Notes: generated from the sequence alone by a model not told the origin. A stretch of DNA of 64,000 nt from Acinetobacter sp. A2 (GCF_012371325.1 NZ_JAAZQX010000001.1:127700-191699); one strand, 5' to 3'. Shown: positions 9,716-19,769, numbered from the stretch's first letter. Numbers and translations are program-made.

Positions 9716-10612
9716 ATGAAAAAGATTAAATGTGCAATGATCGGTCCGGGTAATATTGGTACGGATTTGCTTTATAAATTGCAACGCAGTGAATGGTTGG
9801 AACCAGTATGGATGGTGGGGATTGACCCAACTTCTGAAGGTTTGGCACGTGCTGCAAAAATGGGTTTAAAAACCACAGCAGAAGGTGTGGATGGTTTATT
9901 GCCACATATTCTTGAAGATGACATTAAAATTGCTTTTGATGCAACGTCTGCATACGTTCACGCTGAAAACAGCCGCAAGTTAAATGAACTTGGTGTGCTG
10001 ATGATTGACTTAACCCCTGCGGCAATTGGTCCATTCTGTGTACCACCAGTAAACTTAGAAGCGTTATTGGCTGCTGGCGAAGTGCCAAACGTGAACATGG
10101 TAACGTGTGGCGGTCAGGCAACAATTCCTATGGTTGCTGCAGTGTCTCGCGTTCAACCTGTGGAATATGGCGAAATCATTGCAACAGTATCAACAAAATC
10201 TGTGGGTCCGGGTACACGTAAAAATATTGATGAATTTACCCGTACGACTGCAGGCGCCATTGAAAAAGTAGGCGGTGCGAAACAAGGTAAAGCCATCATC
10301 ATCATTAACCCTGCAGAGCCACCACTGATGATGCGTGACACTGTTCACTGTCTGGTTGAAGGTGAGCCAGATCAAGCCGCGATTACTGAATCTGTGCATG
10401 CCATGATCAAAGAAGTGCAGAAATATGTACCAGGCTATAAATTGGTGAATGGTCCAATTTTTGATGGTAACCGTGTTTCAATCTTCCTAGAAGTTGAAGG
10501 TTTAGGTGACTTCTTGCCGAAATACGCAGGTAACCTAGACATTATGACTGCAGCCGCTGCTCGTACTGCAGAAATGTTTGCAGAACACGTTTTCAACACT
10601 GCTGAAGCTTAA
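9716..10612 (+). CDS. mhpF: Acetaldehyde dehydrogenase (CoA-acylating)
   Basis: This 298-residue enzyme would oxidise acetaldehyde released by MhpE to acetyl-CoA with NAD+ and CoA. The N-terminal nucleotide-binding signature GPGNIGTDL and the active-site cysteine in [14 protein letters not shown] (about residue 130) are those of the MhpF/DmpF/BphJ family. Its start is 25 nt after mhpD and its stop 11 nt before mhpE. In known systems MhpF and MhpE form a complex that channels the toxic aldehyde; the adjacency here fits that. Confidence 0.95.
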   Translation: MKKIKCAMIGPGNIGTDLLYKLQRSEWLEPVWMVGIDPTSEGLARAAKMGLKTTAEGVDGLLPHILEDDIKIAFDATSAYVHAENSRKLNELGVLMIDLTPAAIGPFCVPPVNLEALLAAGEVPNVNMVTCGGQATIPMVAAVSRVQPVEYGEIIATVSTKSVGPGTRKNIDEFTRTTAGAIEKVGGAKQGKAIIIINPAEPPLMMRDTVHCLVEGEPDQAAITESVHAMIKEVQKYVPGYKLVNGPIFDGNRVSIFLEVEGLGDFLPKYAGNLDIMTAAAARTAEMFAEHVFNTAEA

Positions 10613-10623
10613 GGAATACCAAA

Positions 10624-11643
10624 ATGTCTAAGATTATTGTTCACGATATGACTTTACGTGATGGTATGCACCCGCAGCGCCATCAAACGACTGTAGAGCA
10701 AATGATTGCAATTTCAACTGCATTAGATGATGCAGGTGTACCTTTAATTGAAGTCACGCATGGTGATGGTTTAGGTGGTTCATCAGTAAACTACGGCTTT
10801 GCAGCAGCAACTGACGAAGAATACTTGTCTGCCGTTGTGCCACGTATGAAGAATGCCAAAGTTTCTGCATTGCTTTTACCGGGTATTGGTACGGTTGATC
10901 ATTTGAAAATGGCACATGAAATTGGTGTATCTACCATTCGTGTCGCCACACACTGTACTGAAGCGGATTGTTCGGAACAGCACATCACTGCTGCCCGTAA
11001 ACTAGAAATGGATACTGTGGGTTTCTTGATGTTAGCGCACATGGCTTCACCTGAAAAATTGCTTGAAGAAGCGAAAAAGATGGTGTCTTACGGTGCAAAC
11101 TGTATCTATGTGACGGATTCTGCGGGTTATATGCTTCCTCAAGATGTGATTGATCGTGTAGGTCACTTACGTCAACATTTGGACCCAAGCATCGAGTTAG
11201 GTTTCCACGGTCACCACAACTTAGGTATGGGTGTGTCAAATACTGTTGCCGCAGTTGAAGCAGGCGCAGTACGTGTGGACTTGGCATCTGCTGGTCTTGG
11301 TGCGGGTGCGGGGAATACACCACTTGAACTATTCATTGCTGTCGCTAACCGTATGGGTATGGATACAGGCGTGGACTTGTTTAAAGTGCAAGACGTGGCA
11401 GAAGATTTGGTGATTCCAATGATGCACAACCCAATTCGTGCCGACCGTGATGCGGCAACTTTAGGTTATGCAGGTGTGTATTCATCATTCCTATTGTTTG
11501 CGAAACGTGCTGAAGCGAAATATGGCGTTTCTGCACGTGAAATCCTGATGGAGCTTGGTCGCCGTGGTACAGTGGGCGGTCAAGAAGATATGATTGAAGA
11601 CTTGGCTTTGACTATGTCTAAAGCACGTGAAATGCAAGCCTAA
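10624..11643 (+). CDS. mhpE: 4-hydroxy-2-oxovalerate aldolase
   Basis: This 339-residue divalent-metal-dependent class II aldolase would cleave 4-hydroxy-2-oxovalerate to pyruvate and acetaldehyde. It begins with the DRE-TIM-like motif [11 protein letters not shown]. The metal-binding HxH is in [12 protein letters not shown] (about residues 198-209). The C-terminal communication domain contacts the dehydrogenase in homologues. It is the last gene before a strong terminator, so mhpD-mhpF-mhpE form one transcription unit. Confidence 0.95.
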   Translation: MSKIIVHDMTLRDGMHPQRHQTTVEQMIAISTALDDAGVPLIEVTHGDGLGGSSVNYGFAAATDEEYLSAVVPRMKNAKVSALLLPGIGTVDHLKMAHEIGVSTIRVATHCTEADCSEQHITAARKLEMDTVGFLMLAHMASPEKLLEEAKKMVSYGANCIYVTDSAGYMLPQDVIDRVGHLRQHLDPSIELGFHGHHNLGMGVSNTVAAVEAGAVRVDLASAGLGAGAGNTPLELFIAVANRMGMDTGVDLFKVQDVAEDLVIPMMHNPIRADRDAATLGYAGVYSSFLLFAKRAEAKYGVSAREILMELGRRGTVGGQEDMIEDLALTMSKAREMQA

Positions 11644-11669
11644 GTTTTAGTTTAAAGCCAGCTTGAATT

Positions 11670-11702
11670 AAGCACCCCAAATGTATTTGGGGTGCTTTTT
11701 TT
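11670..11702 (+). terminator. Terminator of mhpDFE
   Basis: AAGCACCCCAAAT (11670-11682) and ATTTGGGGTGCTT (11685-11697) are perfect 13-nt arms, followed by a T7 run. Confidence 0.93.
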
Positions 11703-12071
11703 ATGGCGAAAAATAGGCAAATTCATGCAGAATTTAGTGGTGGACTAAAATGATTTTCTTATAAGTGTTGTTTATAGAAAATAACGCTAACACATTGACT
11801 TACATCTAAAAAAGATTACTCACTAGCATATTGCAAAAAATAATGACTCTTTTAGGTCAAATTGTGCTTCGAATTCAGAGAGAAAGTCATTTGATGAGGA
11901 TTCATTGCCAAATGTTTTATCGTTAAAAAGAATTAAAAATGTTTAAAAAAAATCATAATGTAAAGAAAGGCTAAAATCTGCTGAAAACCCTAATACTGTG
12001 GTCGGATTTTTTTCAATTACAGAGTTTTGCATGATGCGCTAATTCGCTTATTGGATGAATAGGAAAAACTC
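11703..12071 (+). promoter_or_regulatory. Gene-free upstream region of the porin gene
   Basis: This is 369 nt of very AT-rich DNA with no reading frame worth calling. It presumably holds the promoter of the porin gene. I could not single out a clear -35/-10 pair or an operator, and no copy of the hcaR/hcaE palindrome was seen. Confidence 0.4.
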
Positions 12072-13337
12072 ATGCATCGTCACAACTTATGGATAGCACT
12101 TTTTGCTGCGACAGCAACTTTAGGGACAACTGCCACTCAGGCAGATTTTATCGACGACAGCAATGTTCAGCTTAAATTTAAGAATTTTTATTTAGATCGA
12201 GAATATGCGCATGAGGCAGGCCGTTCGGTAACTCCTAGTTATGGAAATTGGACGCAAGCTGTCACTTTAGATGCGAAATCTGGTTATCATGATATTGGTG
12301 CAGGTATTCAAGTCGGTGCTGATCTATTGGCACAATATGCGATTGGTTTAAAATCACGTGGTGAAGTGAATGACATTCACATGCCATATAGCAATCAGAA
12401 GACCGAACGTGATAACGCCAAGTTGGGCGCAACCTTAAAAGTTAAGGTTTCTGAAACTGAGTTGAAAGTTGGTGATCTATTACCAATGTCCCCAGTGGTA
12501 TTCTTTGATCCATCGCGTCAATTACTCACAACTTATAGTGGTGCATGGTTAGAGTCTAAGGATATTCAGAATACTAAACTAACTTTGGCATATATTGAGG
12601 GCATTAATGCTCGCTATGACAATCAATACCAAGATTTAAGTTTGTTCCCTAATAACGATTTTACTAATACAACTGATGATGGTATGTATATCGCAGGTGT
12701 TGATTACCAATTTACTCCAAAAGTCGGTGGTAGCTACTGGTATGCAGATGTCACCAATATTTATCAACAACATTATGTCGCTGCAAACTACAAAACGACT
12801 GTTGGTGAAAAAACTAAGTTGGACACCCATGTTCGTTATTTTGATAATAGCGAGTCAGGTGATAAGTTGTATGGCAACATCGACAGCCAAGCAGTATCTG
12901 CTGGTGCAAAAATTAACCATGGCATGCATACGGTTCAGTTAGGTTATCAGCAAATGTTTGGTGAACATGGTACAGGTGCACCAATGTTCCCAACATTGGG
13001 TGGTTGGGTACCACAGCCGTATTTAGATAACTGGTCGGTAGCAAGCTTTATTCGTAAAGATGAGCGTTCGTGGAGTTTAGGTTATACCTATAACTTTGCA
13101 GAAGCAGGTATACCAGGTTTGACTACAACCATTCGTCATTTCCGTGGTGATAATATTGATCGTGGTGATGCTCCTGAAGGTAAAGAAAACGAAAACAATG
13201 TGATCGTAAATTACGTTGTGCCTGAAGGTAAGTTGAAAGGCTTAGGCTTCAATTACATGTTTATTGATACCAACTATAATTTTGGTAATGACTTAGAAGA
13301 ACATCGTGTAGCCACCACCTATACCTATAAATTCTAA
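12072..13337 (+). CDS. OprD-family outer-membrane porin
   Basis: This 421-residue protein has an N-terminal signal peptide (basic MHRHN, hydrophobic LWIALFAATATLG, predicted cleavage after TQA near residue 24). The mature part opens with the OprD-family pattern FIDDSNVQLKFKNFYLDREY and is built of alternating amphipathic strands, ending in the aromatic TTYTYKF expected of a beta barrel. OprD/BenP/PhaK-type porins let small carboxylates cross the outer membrane. Lying between mhpDFE and mhpC, this one is inferred to admit phenylpropionate or cinnamate. It has its own terminator. Confidence 0.87.
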   Translation: MHRHNLWIALFAATATLGTTATQADFIDDSNVQLKFKNFYLDREYAHEAGRSVTPSYGNWTQAVTLDAKSGYHDIGAGIQVGADLLAQYAIGLKSRGEVNDIHMPYSNQKTERDNAKLGATLKVKVSETELKVGDLLPMSPVVFFDPSRQLLTTYSGAWLESKDIQNTKLTLAYIEGINARYDNQYQDLSLFPNNDFTNTTDDGMYIAGVDYQFTPKVGGSYWYADVTNIYQQHYVAANYKTTVGEKTKLDTHVRYFDNSESGDKLYGNIDSQAVSAGAKINHGMHTVQLGYQQMFGEHGTGAPMFPTLGGWVPQPYLDNWSVASFIRKDERSWSLGYTYNFAEAGIPGLTTTIRHFRGDNIDRGDAPEGKENENNVIVNYVVPEGKLKGLGFNYMFIDTNYNFGNDLEEHRVATTYTYKF

Positions 13338-13349
13338 ACCTTGTAAAAA

Positions 13350-13379
13350 AGAGCGACTTTATATAGTCGCTCTTTTTTT
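13350..13379. terminator. Terminator after the porin gene
   Basis: AGAGCGACT (13350-13358) pairs with AGTCGCTCT (13365-13373) over a TTATAT loop, followed by a T7 run. An A run precedes it. Confidence 0.92.
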
Positions 13380-13616
13380 AATATTTATGTACTAAATACC
13401 TTATAAAAATTAAGATTTTAATTTTATTAAATTTATAAATTTCAAAGAGTTGTTTAATCGTTTTTTTATGGGTTGTGATCGTAAATTTGTATCAGTTCAT
13501 AAGGCATGAACAGGTAATATAAGCCAGTAAATACGTAATGTTGAATGAGTCCACTTGACGTCAAATTCTATTTTTTTAGAGCTAAACGCAAGCTAAAGAC
13601 TGTACGAGGAGTATAT

Positions 13617-14477
13617 ATGAGCACTGTTCAAATCCCTGACTATACAACAGATCCATTCTTTGGCTTAGAAGATAAATGGATTGAAACTGCCGAAGGCGAA
13701 TTAACGCACTATCACGAAGTGGGTGAAGGTACACCTATTCTATTTTTACACGGTTCAGGCACAGGTGTATCTGCTGCGGCAAACTGGTGGTTAAACTTGC
13801 CACAAATTGGTGAGCAAGCACGTTGTATCGCAATTGATACCATTGGCTATGGTCAGACTGTGGTTGCTCCAAACACTGCTTATGGTATTCGTGCTTGGGT
13901 TGATCATGCAGTGCGTACATTAGATGCATTGGGCATTGAAAAAACATGGTTAGTGGGTAACTCGCTCGGTGGTTGGTTGGCATTCCAATTGGCATTGGAC
14001 TACCCTGAGCGCGTACTTGGTATTGTGTCTATGGGTACAGGTGGTGCAAAACAGACTGCAGCGCTTAAAGCACATGCGAATCCAGTCTTGACTGAAGAAG
14101 GCATCAAAAAAACATTGTCGATGTTTGTAGTTAACAAAGACTTGATCACAGATGAGTTGGTTAAAGTTCGTTTTGCTTCTGCAAAAAATGACTATGCGTC
14201 AGACCGTTTAATGGATGTAGTTGGCGCACGTGACCGTGACCGTTTTGAGTTCCCACTCGATTTTGACAAAATGAAAGACATCACGGTACCTGTTTTACTG
14301 ATTCACGGTACGCAGGATGTAGTGATTCCAGTATCTCGCACATGGGACATTTTAAATGTTGTGCCACATGCCGATGCGCACATTTTCAGCCAATGTGGCC
14401 ACTGGTCACAAGTTGAAAAAGCGGAAGAATTTAACACTGTGATTAAAAACTATTTAACTGCACGTGGCGTAAAATAA
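13617..14477 (+). CDS. mhpC: Meta-cleavage product hydrolase (alpha/beta hydrolase)
   Basis: This 286-residue serine hydrolase would break the C-C bond of the ring-fission product (2-hydroxy-6-oxonona-2,4-dienedioate in the phenylpropionate pathway), giving 2-hydroxypentadienoate and succinate. The oxyanion-hole region LHGSGTG, nucleophile elbow VGNSLGG (serine near residue 114), acid residue in LLIHGTQDVVIP and final histidine in CGHWSQVE are all present. The start at 13617 has GAGGA 6 nt upstream; a 24-codon extension is rejected. It is a single-gene unit, separate from mhpB and mhpDFE, but completes the same pathway. Confidence 0.88.
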   Translation: MSTVQIPDYTTDPFFGLEDKWIETAEGELTHYHEVGEGTPILFLHGSGTGVSAAANWWLNLPQIGEQARCIAIDTIGYGQTVVAPNTAYGIRAWVDHAVRTLDALGIEKTWLVGNSLGGWLAFQLALDYPERVLGIVSMGTGGAKQTAALKAHANPVLTEEGIKKTLSMFVVNKDLITDELVKVRFASAKNDYASDRLMDVVGARDRDRFEFPLDFDKMKDITVPVLLIHGTQDVVIPVSRTWDILNVVPHADAHIFSQCGHWSQVEKAEEFNTVIKNYLTARGVK

Positions 14478-14491
14478 GCAGCATGATGTGA

Positions 14492-14520
14492 AAAAGGATG
14501 GCTTCATGCCATCCTTTTTT
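14492..14520. terminator. Bidirectional terminator between mhpC and the convergent membrane gene
   Basis: AAAAGGATGGC (14492-14502) and GCCATCCTTTT (14508-14518) form an 11-bp stem with a TTCAT loop and T/A tracts on both sides. Confidence 0.92.
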
Positions 14521-14540
14521 ATGAGTAATATTTGGGGCAT

Positions 14541-15218
14541 TTAGTGTTGGATAAAACTGGCCACCAAATTAATGCAAATGGCTAAAATGGTGGTATTGAA
14601 ACTATAAGCCAAAATAATGTGCAGTGTGTTTAGTCCGCGCATAGGTTGTGAGCTAATTGAAACATCTGCAGTTTGTGCTGAAGTACCAATCACATAACTA
14701 AAATACAAAAAATCTGGATAAGTCGGGTAGGGCGTTTTAGGAAAATCCAGCCCACCTTCTTGCTGCTGTTGCAATGCCAAATAGTAGTCATGGGCATAGT
14801 GGATGGCGAAAATGGTGTGCATAAAAAACCAAGCACATAAAATGGTGGTAATAGATAAAATAAAATGTCCCATGCGCACAAATTCACTTTGTGCAAATAA
14901 ATTCACCTCAATAATGATCGCAATAAAGCACATCACCAAAGTTAAAAATACCAAAAATAGAATCAGCCATTTGCTGGCATCTTGCTGTTGGGCACGTTGC
15001 AAAATATGTGCATGATCACTGTGCCACAGATTAAGCATGGTCAGCAGTAAATAGCAGGAAATGGCAATATTCCAGCTTAGTAATAAGCAACTTGACCATG
15101 CCCATGTACTAAAAGTTTGAAATATGGCATACAGCACAATGGTAATCACAAAACTAATAAAGAAATAAGGACGTGACTGAATACCAGATCGCATGCGTGT
15201 AAATGGATTTTTAAGCAT
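14541..15218 (-). CDS. DUF1345-type inner-membrane protein
   Basis: This 225-residue protein has about five hydrophobic segments, beginning with FFISFVITIVLYAIF and ending with FNTTILAICINLVASFI. The pattern TYPDFLYFSYVIGTSAQTADVSISS is characteristic of the DUF1345 family, whose function is unknown to me. The start at 15218 has AAGGA 6 nt upstream; an in-frame ATG at 15248 lacks this. It sits between mhpC and hcaR but shows no sign of a catabolic role. Confidence 0.75.
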   Translation of the reverse strand: MLKNPFTRMRSGIQSRPYFFISFVITIVLYAIFQTFSTWAWSSCLLLSWNIAISCYLLLTMLNLWHSDHAHILQRAQQQDASKWLILFLVFLTLVMCFIAIIIEVNLFAQSEFVRMGHFILSITTILCAWFFMHTIFAIHYAHDYYLALQQQQEGGLDFPKTPYPTYPDFLYFSYVIGTSAQTADVSISSQPMRGLNTLHIILAYSFNTTILAICINLVASFIQH

Positions 15219-15313
15219 TCTTATTCCTTTTAAGGCTTTTGTTCTCACCTGATTGTGCGCTGTTTTATGGCATGAGTCTAAGTAATTCTGGGTATTTCAG
15301 GTAGGTTTACTTG

Positions 15314-15442
15314 TTAGACTTAAGTTGTAATTTAAGGCGCTAGATGGCAGTAATTTTATATAAAAATGCGCTGTGATATTTAAAGTTAATAAGCATTCAT
15401 TTTGCATCATCTTTCAAAAATAAGTTTAGACTTAAGTCTAAA
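15314..15442. promoter_or_regulatory. Repeated TTAGACTTAAG motif upstream of the DUF1345 gene
   Basis: TTAGACTTAAG occurs twice in the same orientation, at 15314-15324 and 15426-15436. The second copy is part of a perfect 18-bp palindrome, TTTAGACTTAAGTCTAAA (15425-15442). The sites lie about 100 and 210 nt before the DUF1345 start and could be an operator pair. Confidence 0.35.
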
Positions 15443-15466
15443 GCTGAGTATTGATGCAGAGGCAAT

Positions 15467-15507
15467 AAAAAAAGTGCTTTTTCCCTTGGTGGAGAAAAAG
15501 CACTTTT
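15467..15507 (-). terminator. Terminator of hcaR
   Basis: AAAAGTGCTTTTTC (15470-15483) pairs with GAAAAAGCACTTTT (15494-15507). Read on the minus strand the hairpin ends in a T run, 26 nt after the hcaR stop. Confidence 0.85.
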
Positions 15508-15533
15508 ATGATTGGGTATTTCAGGTTTGAGTT

Positions 15534-16433
15534 TTATTCGCGGTTTATGTCCAAATAGAACACGCGAGTGAGCAGCTCTAAAAATTTCTGTACAGCAGGT
15601 GAGTTACTGTTTTTGCCATAACTCACATATAAGTCCAAATATGGTAATTCCACATCTAAGGGGCGAATCACAGTATTTTCCATGGTTAGTGGTGCAACAT
15701 AGCCCGGCAAAATGGTGCAACCCAAACCCATACCTACAGAGTTGATATTAAATAAAATGTTGTCTGCTTTTTGCACAACATTCAGTTCAATATTATGTTG
15801 TTTGGAAAAATCGACAATCAAATGGTGCAAGGTATAAGATGCTTCTGCCGCAGGAATAATAAAATCTACGCCATTTAAAGCTTTAACAGGAATACGCTCA
15901 TATTTTGCTAATGGATGATCTTTAGGCAAAATAAAAATCAGCGGCTCACGTAGCACAAACTGACTTTCAATTTCATCACTATTGATATTGTGTCGGGTAA
16001 AGGTGATGTCGAGCTCACCTTTTTTGATCATCTTCATTTGCTCGGTATTGTTCAAGCTGAGCAATTCAATTTTCAAATCTGGATTTTGTACCCGTAAGTT
16101 TGGTAAAACAAAGGGGAAAATTTTCATTTCCGCCACAGGTACAAAGCCAATACGCAGCATTTGCTGTTTGGCTTGTGAAACCTGACGTGCCATGGCAACG
16201 GCTTTGTCGGCTTGGGCAAGGGTCAGGCGAGCCTGTTCCAAAAATACAGCACCTTCTTCGGTCAGTTCAACCTTGCGTTTGGTACGGTTTAACAGTTTAA
16301 CGCCAACATCTTCTTCTAAGTCTTTAATTTGCTGACTCAGCGAAGGTTGAGCCGTATAAAGCTTAAGTGCCGCTTTACTGAAGTTGAGTTCTTCAGCCAC
16401 GGTAATGAAGTAGCGAAGGTGACGTAATTCCAT
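15534..16433 (-). CDS. hcaR: LysR-type regulator of the hca operon
   Basis: This 299-residue LysR protein has an N-terminal winged helix (MELRHLRYFITVAEELNFSK, residues 1-60) and a substrate-binding domain. From memory its sequence follows E. coli HcaR closely (RKVELTEEG, LRIGFVPVAEM, GVDFI, VGMGLG), and less so BenM/CatM. It is divergent from hcaE with a perfect 9-bp palindrome between them, the usual LysR arrangement. It probably activates hcaEFCB-mhpB-hcaD in response to phenylpropionate or cinnamate and represses itself. Confidence 0.85.
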   Translation of the reverse strand: MELRHLRYFITVAEELNFSKAALKLYTAQPSLSQQIKDLEEDVGVKLLNRTKRKVELTEEGAVFLEQARLTLAQADKAVAMARQVSQAKQQMLRIGFVPVAEMKIFPFVLPNLRVQNPDLKIELLSLNNTEQMKMIKKGELDITFTRHNINSDEIESQFVLREPLIFILPKDHPLAKYERIPVKALNGVDFIIPAAEASYTLHHLIVDFSKQHNIELNVVQKADNILFNINSVGMGLGCTILPGYVAPLTMENTVIRPLDVELPYLDLYVSYGKNSNSPAVQKFLELLTRVFYLDINRE

Positions 16434-16470
16434 ACAGCCATTCCAAAGATTAATTCAAAATATGTCTTAC

Positions 16471-16497
16471 TATAGATTAATAAAAGTATAATCTATA
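16471..16497. promoter_or_regulatory. LysR-type operator between hcaR and hcaE
   Basis: TATAGATTA-N9-TAATCTATA is a perfect palindrome, 38-64 nt from the hcaR start and about 220 nt from hcaE. Related half sites occur nearby, AGATTAAT at 16447-16454 and AATCTATTAA near 16601. This matches the T-N11-A logic of LysR sites and is the best candidate for HcaR binding. Confidence 0.65.
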
Positions 16498-16714
16498 AAC
16501 AACCATCAGATGAAAATTATTGTGTCATTTAGGAAATAAATAGGGTTTTATCATTGTGTAATGTTTTAATCGCATAATATAAAGTTTTATTAATCCATAA
16601 AATCTATTAATTGAAACAAAAAAAATATTTCACTAAACGTCCCTAAAAAATCATTATCCATCCAAAGTTGAGTCTATTTACTTTGTGCCGTTGTTGGTCA
16701 CAGGAGAGCTTTTC

Positions 16715-18082
16715 ATGAGTGGAAAAATTGATGTGCGCGAAATCGACGCTTTGGTCGATGCACAAAATGGACGTATCACTCCATCTATTTATACAGATCC
16801 AGATATCTACGAATTAGAACTTGAACGCGTGTTCGGCCGTACGTGGTTGTTCCTGTGTCATGAAAGCCAAATTCCTAAAGCTGGCGACTTTTTCAACACC
16901 TACATGGGTGAAGATCCAATTATTGTGGCACGTCAAAAAGACGGTTCAATCAAAGCATTTTTAAACCAGTGTCGTCACCGCTCAATGCGTGTGAGCTTCG
17001 CAGACTGTGGTAATACGCGTGCATTTACTTGCCCATACCACGGCTGGTCTTACGGTATTGATGGTTCACTCAAAGATATTCCATTAGAAGAACGTGCTTA
17101 TCCTCAAGGTGCTTGTAAAGAGCAATGGGGCTTGGTGGAAGTGAATCGTGTGAAGTCTTACAAAGGCTTGGTATTCGGTTGTTGGGATGAAACGACTCCT
17201 GACCTAGAAGAATACATGGGCGACATCGCTTGGTACTTAGATGGTGTGGTGGATCGTCGTCCGGGTGGTACAGAAATTATTGGTGGTGTACACAAGTGGG
17301 AAATTGACTGTAACTGGAAATTTGCTGCAGAACAGTTTGCCTCTGACCAATACCATGCATTGTTCTCTCACGCATCTGCTATTCAGGTTTTGGGTGCAAA
17401 ACCAGATGATGACAGCAGTAAACAACTGGGTGCTGCACAAACCGCTCGTCCTGTTTGGGAAACTGCGAAAGACGCACTTCAATACGGTTCACGTGGTCAC
17501 GGTTCAGGTTTCTTCTTTACAGAAAAACCAGATGCAAACGTATGGGTAGATGGCGAAGTTGCTAACTATTTCCGTGAAACGTATGACGAAGTTAAAGAGC
17601 GTTTAGGTGAAGTTCGTGCCTTACGTTTGGCTGGTCACAACACTATGTTCCCAACTTTGTCTTGGTTGAACGGTACAGCAACTCTTCGCGTATGGCACCC
17701 ACGTGGCCCGAACAAAACTGAAGTATGGGCATTCTGTATTGCTGATGCTGAAGCTTCTCAAGAAGTGAAAGATGCTTTTGAGCGTTCTGCAACACGTGCA
17801 TTTGGTCCTGCAGGTTTCTTAGAGCAAGACGACTCTGAAAACTGGATTGAAATTCAAAAAGTATTACGTGGTTACAAAGCGCGTCAAAACAAACTGATTG
17901 TTGAGATGGGTAAAGGTAACGAAAAAATCCGTGAAGATGGTATTCCGGGTATTACCAACTACATTTTCTCTGAAACTGCAGCACGTGGTATGTACCGCCG
18001 TTGGGCAGATTTGCTGATCCATGAAAAATGGGAAGATGTTGAAAAAGCAGCTGACGAATACGAGAAGGAGCTAGTGAAATGA
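16715..18082 (+). CDS. hcaE: 3-phenylpropionate/cinnamate dioxygenase, alpha subunit
   Basis: This 455-residue large subunit of a ring-hydroxylating dioxygenase would convert phenylpropionate or cinnamate to the cis-dihydrodiol with O2 and NADH. The Rieske [2Fe-2S] ligands are C86/H88 and C106/H109 (CRHR and CPYHG). The catalytic non-heme iron site is in DQYHALFSH (about residues 211-219). Long stretches such as [15 protein letters not shown] appear nearly identical to E. coli HcaE. ATG 16715 has AGGAGA 7 nt upstream; the earlier GTG at 16685 is not preferred. It overlaps hcaF by 4 nt. Confidence 0.95.
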   Translation: MSGKIDVREIDALVDAQNGRITPSIYTDPDIYELELERVFGRTWLFLCHESQIPKAGDFFNTYMGEDPIIVARQKDGSIKAFLNQCRHRSMRVSFADCGNTRAFTCPYHGWSYGIDGSLKDIPLEERAYPQGACKEQWGLVEVNRVKSYKGLVFGCWDETTPDLEEYMGDIAWYLDGVVDRRPGGTEIIGGVHKWEIDCNWKFAAEQFASDQYHALFSHASAIQVLGAKPDDDSSKQLGAAQTARPVWETAKDALQYGSRGHGSGFFFTEKPDANVWVDGEVANYFRETYDEVKERLGEVRALRLAGHNTMFPTLSWLNGTATLRVWHPRGPNKTEVWAFCIADAEASQEVKDAFERSATRAFGPAGFLEQDDSENWIEIQKVLRGYKARQNKLIVEMGKGNEKIREDGIPGITNYIFSETAARGMYRRWADLLIHEKWEDVEKAADEYEKELVK

Positions 18083-18597
18083 GTCAAATCAGTTTAGAAC
18101 TTCAACACGAAGTTAGCCAATTCTTGTATCGCGAAGCAAAGTTGCTGGACGACTGGAAATTCCGTGAGTGGTTAGACCTCATGGCAGAAGATATTTCTTA
18201 TACCTTGCGTACTACACCAAATGCGCAAACCCGTGACCGTCGTCGTTCAGTTGAGCCACCAACCACTTGGGTGTTCAACGACAACAAACACTTGCTTGAG
18301 CGCCGTGTAGCACGTTTAGAAACGGGTATGGCGTGGGCAGAAGAGCCTCCATCACGTACAACGCACATGGTTAGCAACGTGATTGTTGAAGCAACAGATG
18401 TTGAAGGTGAATACGATGTACACGTAACTTACTTACTGTACCGTACTCAAAAAGAGAAAGACGTGACGATTTACTGTGGTAAGCGTAATGACAAAATCCG
18501 TCGTGTTGAAGGTGGCTTAGGCTTCCAAATTTTCAACCGTAAGATTGTGCTTGACCAAGTAACGTATAACTCACACAACCTGAGTGTATTCTTCTAA
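18079..18597 (+). CDS. hcaF: 3-phenylpropionate/cinnamate dioxygenase, beta subunit
   Basis: This 172-residue small subunit of the ring-hydroxylating dioxygenase forms the alpha3beta3 core with HcaE. Family features include the N-terminal [18 protein letters not shown], the [10 protein letters not shown] segment, [12 protein letters not shown], and the C-terminal SHNLSVFF. It starts within the last codons of hcaE (ATGA overlap), and its stop shares a base with the hcaC start (TAATG), indicating translational coupling. Confidence 0.94.
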   Translation: MSQISLELQHEVSQFLYREAKLLDDWKFREWLDLMAEDISYTLRTTPNAQTRDRRRSVEPPTTWVFNDNKHLLERRVARLETGMAWAEEPPSRTTHMVSNVIVEATDVEGEYDVHVTYLLYRTQKEKDVTIYCGKRNDKIRRVEGGLGFQIFNRKIVLDQVTYNSHNLSVFF

Positions 18598-18923
18598 TGA
18601 ATAAGATTTTTGTTTGCCAAGTTGACGAATTAGACGAAGGCGAAGCGTTAAAAGTGGACTGCGGTGTCAACGGCATCGAAGCACTAGCAGTATTCAACAA
18701 CGGTGGTGAGTTCTTTGCCATGAACGACCGTTGTTCACACGGTAATGCGTCTATGTCTGAAGGTTATCTTGAAGATGATGGCACGGTTGAATGTCCACTA
18801 CATTCTGCACGTTTCTGTTTAAAAACTGGTCAAGCTTTATGCTTGCCAGCAACTGACCCAATTCAAACCTTCCCTGTGGTGGTTGAAGATGGTGCGTTAT
18901 ACGTAGAAATGGCAGGAGAGTAA
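18597..18923 (+). CDS. hcaC: 3-phenylpropionate/cinnamate dioxygenase, Rieske ferredoxin
   Basis: This 108-residue Rieske-type ferredoxin would pass electrons from HcaD to HcaE. The cluster ligands are C46/H48 (CSHG) and C66/H69 (CPLH), separated as in BphF/HcaC ferredoxins. It overlaps the hcaF stop by one base and ends 2 nt before hcaB. Confidence 0.94.
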   Translation: MNKIFVCQVDELDEGEALKVDCGVNGIEALAVFNNGGEFFAMNDRCSHGNASMSEGYLEDDGTVECPLHSARFCLKTGQALCLPATDPIQTFPVVVEDGALYVEMAGE

Positions 18924-18925
18924 GC

Positions 18926-19741
18926 ATGGGTTGGCTAAAAGGCGAAGTGGCACTGATTACAGGTGGCGGTTCTGGTTTGGGTTGGGCTTTGGTAGAACGC
19001 TTCCTTGAAGAAGGTGCGCATGTGGGCGTATTACAGCGCTCACAATCTAAAGTCGATGCCTTAAAAGAACGTTTTGGTGATCAAATTGTGGCCGTCGCTG
19101 GTGATGTTGCCAACTATGCAGACAATGTCCGTGCTGTACAGGCCACTGTGGAGCGTTTTGGAAAACTGGATTGTTTTATTGGCAATGCAGGGATTTGGGA
19201 TCACTACGCAGATATCGTCAATACTTCGGGTGAGCAGCTTGAAAAAGCCTTTGATGAAATCATGGGCATTAATACCAAGGCATTGATCTTGGGTGCAAAA
19301 GCGGCACTAGATGAATTGGTGAAATCTGAAGGTTCCATCATCTTAACCTTATCCAATTCTGCGCTGTATTCTTCAGGCGGTGGCCCTGTTTACACTGCAT
19401 CTAAACATGCAGGTGTTGGCATCATGAAAGAGTTGGCTTATGAGTTGGCACCCAAAGTACGTGTCAATGCCGTTGCGCCATCAGCAATGAATGTCAATAT
19501 TAAGGGAGCAGCCTCTTTGGGGCAGGAAAACCTTGGCTTACTTGATGCGCGTGACCCTGAAAAAATTGCACGCGGTATGCCGCTTAACTTCTTGCCTGAG
19601 CCAGAAGATATGACAGGTTCTTATGTGCTCTTAGCATCTCGTCAAAATAACCGTCCACTGACTGGCGTTCTGATCAATGCAGAATGTGGTCTGGGTATTC
19701 GTGGTTTACGTCAACCACGCGCAGGTTTCTTTGACGAATAA
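18926..19741 (+). CDS. hcaB: cis-3-phenylpropionate dihydrodiol dehydrogenase
   Basis: This 271-residue short-chain dehydrogenase would oxidise the dihydrodiol to 2,3-dihydroxyphenylpropionate (or -cinnamate) and return NADH. The nucleotide-binding TGGGSGLG is at residues 12-19, NAG in CFIGNAGIWDH, and the catalytic Tyr-Lys in YTASK. The C-terminal GIRGLRQPRAG is typical of the BphB/HcaB branch. Confidence 0.92.
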   Translation: MGWLKGEVALITGGGSGLGWALVERFLEEGAHVGVLQRSQSKVDALKERFGDQIVAVAGDVANYADNVRAVQATVERFGKLDCFIGNAGIWDHYADIVNTSGEQLEKAFDEIMGINTKALILGAKAALDELVKSEGSIILTLSNSALYSSGGGPVYTASKHAGVGIMKELAYELAPKVRVNAVAPSAMNVNIKGAASLGQENLGLLDARDPEKIARGMPLNFLPEPEDMTGSYVLLASRQNNRPLTGVLINAECGLGIRGLRQPRAGFFDE

Positions 19742-19769
19742 AATTGAGTCTAAATTCAATAGACGAATC

